Shown here one piece after another: positions 41,301 through 50,300 of a DNA stretch of 64,000 bases. How positions within the stretch are numbered: position 1 is the first letter of the stretch; the number at the start of each line of letters is the position of its first letter. Origin of the DNA: Maniola hyperantus (lineage: Eukaryota; Arthropoda; Insecta; Lepidoptera; Nymphalidae); NCBI RefSeq assembly GCF_902806685.2, contig NC_048536.1, positions 2,480,001 to 2,544,000 of the forward strand. Direction: 5' to 3'. A program made the translations under genes and the position numbers. The notes under the pieces are model-generated. The model saw only the letters and a list, made by a program, of their open reading frames with translations. It did not search any database and was not told where the DNA came from.

Positions 41301-44300
41301 ACATTCAAATAAACAAACATTACGAGTACTTATTTATAATAAACTAGCGATCGGCCACGCCTTCGCACGGGTGCAATCAGCAATGTAGATAGTAGATACT
41401 AATGTGGTTATTTCGTTATCATCATCATGGTCAACCCATTCCGCCTCACTACAGAGCTCGGGTCTCCTCTCAGAGTGAGAAGGGTTTTGGCCATAGCCTA
41501 CCACGCTGGCCAAGTGCGGTTTGGCAGACTTCACACAACTTTCAGAACATTATGGAGAACTCTCAGGCCTTCAGGTTTACTCACGATGTTTTCCTTCACC
41601 GTTAAAGCGTGATATTTAATTAATTAAAACGCACGTAACTCCGAAAAGTTAGAGGTGCGCGTGCCCGGGATCGAACCCCCGACCTCCGATTAGAAGGCGG
41701 ACGTCCTAACCACTAGGCTATCACAGCTTAATAGAGTATAATATTAGTGTAGATTATTAAGCGCTCCTTAGTAGTCTCTTAGGACAATTTCTCGCAAACT
41801 GAAGCTTTAAGCTCGACCTTCCCTGCAGAATCTCAACTTGTCAAACAGATACCTACGTTAGATAATGTTTATTTCGCACTGTGACTCACGTGTTACGTCA
41901 TCCGCGCGTATTACTTCAATGAATGCGTTTCTACTTTATATATGTATAACAGGTTTTACGCTTCACTCGTACTATGACACATTTTCTCGCTCCTTTTATC
42001 CATACTAATATTATAAATGCGAAAGTATGTCTGTCTGTCTGTCTGTCTGCTAGCTTTTCACGGCTCAACCGCTCAACCGATTTTGACGAAATTTGGTACA
42101 GAGATAGCTTGCATCCCGAGGAAGGACATAGGCTACTTTTTATCCCGGAAAATTGAAGAGTTCCCACAGGATTGTTAAAAACCTAAATCCACGCGGACGA
42201 AGTCGCGGGCATCAGCTAGTTTTTTATAAATAAACTTTTTAGGGTTCCGTACCTCAAAAAGAACCCTTATCGTTGTCTGTCTGTCTGTCAAGAAACCTAG
42301 AGGGTACTTCCCGTTGACCTAGAATCATGAAATTTGGCATATAGGTAGGTCTTATAGCACACGTAAGGGGAAAAATCCAAAAACCATGAGTTTGTGGTTA
42401 CATCACGAAAAAAAAATTAAAATGTGTTCATGAACAAATAATTTGTATTTTCAACTTTCAAAGTAAGATTACTATACCAAGTGGGGTATCATATAAAAGG
42501 GCTTTACCTGTACATTCTAAAACAGATTTTTATTTATTTTTATGCTTAGTAGTTTTTAATTTATCGTACAAAATGTGGAAAAAAATCCGAGTCTAGTACG
42601 GAACCCTCGGTGAAGTTATAACAAAACTAGCTTATGCTCGCGACTTCGTCCGCGTGGACTACACAAATTTAAAACCCCTATTTCACCCTCTTAGGGGATG
42701 AATTTTCAAAAATCCTTTCTTAGCGGATGCCTACGTCATAATAGCTATCTGCATGCAAAATTTCAGCCCGATCCGTCCAGTAGTTTGAGCTGTGCGTTGA
42801 TAGATCATTCAGTCAGTCAGTCAGTCACCTTTTCCTTTTATATATTTATAGATTAGTAGAATCATTGTCATCATTCGACTAAAAAGTCGAATTGCGCGTG
42901 AACCAAGTCGTTCTCATAAATAAAATAAAAGCTATAAATATAAGCATAGGTGCTATTTTTATATAAATAAAGCCAAAAATGTGTCAGCCAAAAAACTTAA
43001 AATGTTTTTTACGCCTATAAAATCCTAGTAACTTTTTGTGTGTTTTTTACGCTTATAAAGTATCGTAAAATGCGTGATACCTAATTTCATATTGTCGCCA
43101 TCGACTGAATAGAATCATGTTATTAGATTACGTTTTTTCCTTCGATTTAGTTACATTGCTCTGTAATGCTTACATTGCAAGAACAAGATATGTATTTTTG
43201 AGGAATTTAGCAAACTTTCTTTCTTTCGATTCCTATTATGTTGCAAAAGTTTTGCAGATTTTTATGGCAATATCTATCTATAATATACATATATGTAACT
43301 TATATCTACTCCTAGTAACCTGACCATTCTCTTTTCCTTTCCGATACACATCTTGATACCTAGTAAATTATTTCTTTATTTATTTGATCGCTCACAAAGT
43401 TGTGACAGTAAAATGTTTACGATCGTAGTTAAAAGGACATCTGTTTATTTAACCTTGATCATTAACAACGCGGAATTTAACATTCCTCTTGTAGATATAA
43501 TATATGTATACACCTGCAGTATATTCAATATTTTTTAATTTATTTATCAAAACATATTCCTATCCTACTTTAGTTTTTTATACATACAGGTAAAGCCCTT
43601 TCAAATCTTATGATACCCCACTTGGTATAGTTATCTTACTTTGAAAATTGAAAATACTAATTATTTCTTTATTAACACATTTTAATCTTTTTTTGTGTGA
43701 TTTAACCACAAATCCACGGTTTTCGGATTTATTCCTTTACTTGTGCTATAAGACCTACCTACCTGCCTTTCATGATTCTAGGTCAACGGGAAGTACCCTA
43801 TAGGTTTCTTGACAGACACGACAGACGGATCCTACAAGGGTTCCGTCTTTCCTTTTGAGATACGGAACTCTAAAAACACAGGTACACTGGTACCACAGTA
43901 AAACTGTGCTGGTACTGTCATAAATAATTGCATTGCACAGAGTTCCCACTTCCCAGCTATGCGTTTTATAAGTCATTTCCACTTACTACGTCAAAGATCT
44001 CTGTCGGCGGTCGTCACCTTTAGCGAAATGTCTAAAATAAATCTCACGCGAGCTACAATATCTTTCGTTCTATTTGTACTACTTCCGTTGAGCTTTTTTA
44101 CTTTCATATTTATAACTTTTATGTTTATTTTATTTATCATACTATCCTGAAAGTTGAATAGGTCAGGATCAAAAGTCAAGGAAGAAAGGAAGGAAAGTCG
44201 CATTCTGATCAAAAAGAGACAGGTATTTATTTACATCGCACTGAATGTAAAAAGTTTTTCTCGATCTTGAAACAACAGTGAAATGATAATTGTTGATCCT

Positions 44301-47300
44301 GACCTCCTCAGTTATAAATTCAAATTCAAATAATTTATTCAAAATCCAAACTAATATTATAAATGCGAAAGTGTGTCTGTCTATCTGCTAGCTTTTCACG
44401 GCCCATCCGTTTACCCGATTTCAATGAAATTTGGTTCAGAGATAGCTTGCATCCCGGAAAACCACGGATTCCCACGGGATTTTAAAAACCTAAATCCACG
44501 CGGATGAAGTCGCGGGCATCATCTGGTAGGTAATAAATTACACTTTTTGATGGTCGGTTCTTGTATTTGTAAGATATAGTGGGGATAATTATAACGCGAA
44601 CTTAAAACTAAAGCTACGAGGGTTCCAAACGCGCCCAAATCTGAGAAGAGCCCATCATATTTATTCAATGCATAGATATTCCCTTCAGTTTTTCTTGCCA
44701 ACTTCCTGCTAAATAATATAACTTGAGTGCCTTTAAGCCTCAATAGCTCAACCGGTAAAGGAGTGGACTGAAAGCCGAAAGGTCGACGGTTCAAACCCCG
44801 CCCGTTGCACTATTGTCGTACTCCTAGCACAAGCCTGACGCTTAGTTTTAGAGGAAAGGGGAATATTAGTCATTTAACATGGCTAATATTCTTTAAAAAA
44901 AAAGTGCCTTCAATGGGCACCTTTCGCGTCATCTCTGTAATCTAATTGGGTCTACTGAACGCGTCTTAGGTCTGCTCCGTTCAGTGGACAGACACCCTAA
45001 TGAGGATTTTCGTCCAACTAAGCATGAAGCGTGAACCTACTAGAAATGCGTAAACTACTTTAGCCGGAGGGGTGACACCTAAGCTGCGGTATATCGGATT
45101 TCAGTTCGTCGTTTTTTTACTCGACTACATCATCATCATGATCAACCCATCCCCGACTCGACCAATTCGACTGTAAATCATACGAACCTGTGATAGCCTT
45201 GTGGTTAGGGCGTCTGCCTTCTAGTCGGAGGTCGGGGGTTCGATCCCCCGGGCACGCAGAGTAATGTGCGTTTTAAGAAATTAAATAGCACTCGCTTTAA
45301 CGGTGAAGGAAAACATCGTGAGGAAATCTCAGAGTTCTCCATAATGTTCTCAAAGGTGTGTGAAGTCTACCAATCCGCACATGGTCAGCGTGGTAGACTA
45401 TGGCCAAAACCCTTCTCACTCTGAGAGGAGACCCGTTCTCTGTAGTGAGCCGGCGATGGGTTGGTCATGATGAGATTATACGTTTGTTGTGTCGTTTTCC
45501 CCTTTACCTTGTGGTCGTGACCGGTTCCACCAAGGATCCTCTTTTGGACGAGCGACATCACCCCAAGTACGTCAGATTTTGGAGTTCCGTACTTCAAAAA
45601 GAAAAAAAAGAACCCTTATAAGATCACTTCGTTCTCTATGTCTGTCAATTTGGCTTAGCTAATTATAAGACAATTTGGCTGATATCGTATTACTTAAATA
45701 TTGTAACCCTTTGGCCTTGACCCAGTGCGCTTTGCCAAAACGGATTTCCTGAGACTTACCTACCTATCTGTTCTAAATATTATAAAGAGGTAATGTTTGT
45801 AAGTTTGTTTGTAGAGGATACAAACTACTCTGTGACTACTGAACTGATTTTTAAAATTCTTTCACCAGTAGAAAGCTACTTCATTATTCCTGAGTGACAT
45901 AGGATATATTTTATTTCAAAAAAACTAGAGGTCAATAAGAAAATTGTAATAAGCTACCCGTGCGAAGCCGGGGCGGCTAGTCTAAATATATAAAAGGAAA
46001 AGGTGACTGACTGGCTGACTGACTGATCTATCAACGCACAGCTCAAACTAATGGACAGATCGGGCCGAAATTTGGCATGCAGATAGCTATTATAGCGTAG
46101 ACATCCGCTAAGAAAGGATTTTTAAGAATTCAACCCCTAAGGGGGTGATATAGGGGTCTGAAATTTGTGTAGTCCACGTGGACGAAGTCGCGAGCATAAG
46201 CTAGTTTTTGTAGAAATACATGTAAAATATATGAAAAAAATAGAGAGGAAATAATATAGCTCAAAGTGCTCACCGCACGCGAGGTGACTCGAGTAATTAA
46301 TTCGTGAAAGTGCATAACAATAAGATTCTTATACCTATCAAATTCGCTGTGTTCAATCCAGTTCACTCGTACCTACTCGTCGTGAGATGGTACACATTTT
46401 ATATAGAGATATATCCATACTAATCCTAGTACAAATATTATAAACTACCTTATGCCCGCGTCTTTGTCTGCTTGGATTTAGGTTTATAAAAATCCTGTGG
46501 GAACTCTTTGCGAGATAAAAAGTAGTCTATAGTAGTCTTTATTCTGGTAGGAGGCTTCGGGCGAGGCTAGTTACCTTACCACCTTACCGGCAAAACCGGG
46601 CCGACAAACGTAGTTAGCGTTCCGGTACGATGCGTCCGCGAATAAAATGCCATCAACAAAATTTTCGTTTGTCCTCCCACAGAACAAAGGTTACAAAGTA
46701 AAAAGCAACAAGTGCAGAAGTGGCAGAGGTACACGGAGCCGGGCGACGAGCTGGAGCCGAACGCGTCGTCGCCCATGAAGCGCTCGTCGCGCAACCTGTC
46801 CGACGAGCTCGACGACGACGACGACGACAACCCGCTGCCGGAAGCCGTACTTACCACCAACTTGGGCCTCGATATTGTCGTCGTTGCCACTAAGGTGAGT
46901 GAAAAAGCCACCAACGACATTCATCCCCCACAGAACAAAGGTTACAAAGTAAACCTACGCTGCGCCCTAAGTAAGCTATCCCTTCCCTCCCTTCGGCGGT
47001 GTTCCCATTAGATTACAACATGAGGTCATTCAGAGGGCGGATCAACGAATTCCTGAAAGGCCGGCAACGCATTGGCAGTGCTTCTGGTTTTTTTTTATTT
47101 TTTTTTTATTTTATTCAGATACAAGTTAGCCCTTGACTGCAATCTCACCTGATGGTAAGTGATGATGCAGTCTAAGATGATAGCGGGCTAACCTGGAAGG
47201 GGTATGGCAGTTTTTATTAAACCCATACCCCTTTGGTTTCTACACGGCATCGTACCGGAACGCTAAATCGCTTGGCGGCACGGCTTTGCCGGTAGGGTGG

Positions 47301-50300
47301 TAACTAGTCACGGCCGAAGCCTCCCACCAGACCAGACCAGAAATTTAGAAATTATAAAATTCCAAACCCCTGCCAGGAATCGAACCCGGGACCGCCCACT
47401 AACAAGACCACAGCGCTCACCACTACGCCAGGGAGGTCGTCAAATGGTGCTGCAAATGTTAGTTTATTTAAAAAAAAAGGTGAATGGGTACTGTTTTCAT
47501 TAATGTCAAGTATTAGGAAGAAAAATTTCTTCACTTTTAGCAAAAACACTTTGTATAAAACTTGAAACTAAAGAGTAATAAATAATGATATCCCAAAATG
47601 CTGATTTTTTTAACGCTAAAGTGATTTGACGTTCGAATTCTACCAACATTAGTGAACTTCAGATCTTGAAATTAATAGCTAATTTCAAGATCTGAAGTTT
47701 TGAATAATTGAATAGCTTGTAAAATTTCTATGTAATTGTTAAAGATGTAACTGTAATGTTAAATATGTAACTATCAAACTATTGTCTCTCATTTAGATTT
47801 TGGACCCTAATCACGCGTCAGTGAAAGCCACAGTCAACATCCGTTCACTGGATTTTTTCTCATTGTTTATACATTGAAGATATTGTGTTTCATTGAAATG
47901 TATACCATACCTAATATAGGTTGTCATGGTTATAGTTCGTCACCTTTTTTTTCAATAATGCTCAGTTAACCGAGAATTAATATTGCCAGTTAAGCCAGAG
48001 CCCAAAAATATTTGTAGCAATTATTGATGATCATTTTCTAGCCTTATCTGGGTATAGCTAACAATAATGACCCTTATTTTCAAATATTTACATCAAAAAA
48101 ACTTTTCTTGGATTCTCGAAGTGTGCGCCATTGATTTGGTAGTCGATGATTTTCGGGTGTTCTTTTCGAGGTTTTCCGGGTGCTGATTACAGATATGACG
48201 TTCATTAACTCGCATTCTAATGTCAATTTTTCCTATTATTTTTTAGACTGACTACATGACCACATTAGAAAAGGAGCACGATTATCGCGACGAGCACTTT
48301 GACTTCATGCAGCAGTGGATCCGGCGGTTTTGCTTACAATACGGCGCGGCTCTGTTCTATACTAGCGCCAAGGAGGATAAGAACTGTGATCTGCTGTACA
48401 AGTACCTCACGCATCGAATATACGGCCTGCCTTTTCGAACACCTGCGCTCATTGTTGAAAAGGACGCTGTTCTGATGTAAGTGTGAACAATCTCCTTCTT
48501 ATCCTTACCTCATAGTTAATTTTCATTTGAAAAGTTTCTGTAAATCCCACTTCTGATGTTGACCATTAAAGTTACACGAGGATTTTAGTGAATCTCACTT
48601 CTGATTGATGATGATGATTAAGTGACTTTTTTAAGCCTAAAATAATAGTCTAGGTTCCGCTCACAATAAACAGGTAAAAATTTGTTAACTTGTGAGTTTG
48701 GTGAGCGTCATGATGGTTGGACCATGAGATTATTATGAAGTAAGTTAGTTTTGGAAGTATGTATATGTATGGGGGTAAGATGCGAAAATAATGATCCGAT
48801 TCTGAAAATTCTTTTACTAATAGCACGCGACAGGTGGAGATGGCAGCCAGGGTATGAGGCGGGGGGATGCCCCCGCACACCCTCACATCACCCGCGCTAT
48901 CCCGCACCGGGTTCGCTCGGGGGCTGTGCGTGTGTGCACGCCCCATCCCGATTGCCATCTCGACCTGTTGCTTATTATACATTATTACCGATTGCTAAGA
49001 CTATAAAATTTATCGCTAAAAAATGCAAAGTTCCTATAGGTCACGCAGATAAATTTGGTGATAAAAACTAGTGTTTTATACAAACGGCAAAACAACACAT
49101 TGCGAAATGTGAAAACCATTTTTTTTCTTTTTGCAGACCCGCAGGCTGGGATAGTATAAAGAAAATTAGTATATTGTATGAAAACATGCAGACGTGCAAG
49201 CCCGACGACTACTATAGAGATGTTATCGTACAACCCGCTACGCGGAAGGTGAGTACGTTATCGATAACGGACAGACAGGACAGCGCATTCAAAGCGCACT
49301 GGATGTCTGCTTTAGTTTGTAAATTAATTATTTATTAACATAAAATAAGTTTGTTACTAACACATGATATAGAGTGGACTACACAAGATTCAAACCTCTA
49401 TTTTTCTTTTTCTTTCGTATTTTATCGATATGAATATCGATAAAATACGAAACACGTCCCATACCTATTAAATGTCATTATGACAAACGTCTCAGGTATC
49501 AAGCTATATTTTATGTACTATAAAAAAAAATCGTCTCGATTATTTTTAGAGTGGTGGTCACAGGGAAGCAGAAGTGTCAGCGGAGGACGAACAAGCGTTC
49601 TTACAGCGGCAACTAGCCGCGTTGCAGGCTGGCACGCCAGCGCCTAGAGCAGATTCCCCTCTAAGAACCACGCAGAGAACTACAGCACAGGTAAGTGTAT
49701 CCGGTTCGAAGGACCTGGTTATACCTACAGTGACAACTGGCTGCAATGCAGTCTAGTACGCCCGCGCCTAGAAGGTGTGCGCTCTTAAGAACCACCCAAA
49801 GAACTACAGGATAGGTATAAGTATCCGGGTTGAAGGACGAGGTTCTCCCTGCAGCGACAACTGGCTGCATTGCATACTGGTACGCCCGCGCTTAGAGTAG
49901 GTTCGCTTTCAAGGACCACCCAGAGAACTACAGCACAGGTAAGTGTATCCGGTTCGAAGGACCAGGTTTTACCTACACTGTAAACTGACTGCAATGCAGG
50001 CTGACACGCCCGCACATAGAGTAGGTTCGCTTTTAAGAACCACCCAGAGAACTACAGCACAAGTATGTGTATCCGGTTCGAAGGACCAGGTTTTAGGACC
50101 TCGTAAAAATTGACGGTCTCAAACCAGCTGTTGTTCTGTTTGGGGGCATTTTTACGCACAGAAGTACGTTTGCTTTCGTTACTTCCGTTCTTCTACTTCT
50201 TTTTAGAAAGAAGAAGAAAGAAGTTTTACTTATATAATTTTCGTTTTAAATTTCATTGACCAAGTAAGAATATTGGCCTTGTTAGACATAACTAATATTC

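Noticed and set aside
43117..43538. Hydrophobic short frames in Dlic intron 3
   Set aside because: T-rich low-complexity translations typical of AT-rich intron DNA.
46576..46924. Minus-strand serine-rich frames opposite Dlic exon 4
   Set aside because: They are shadows of the Asp-rich coding strand (GAC/GAT repeats read in reverse).
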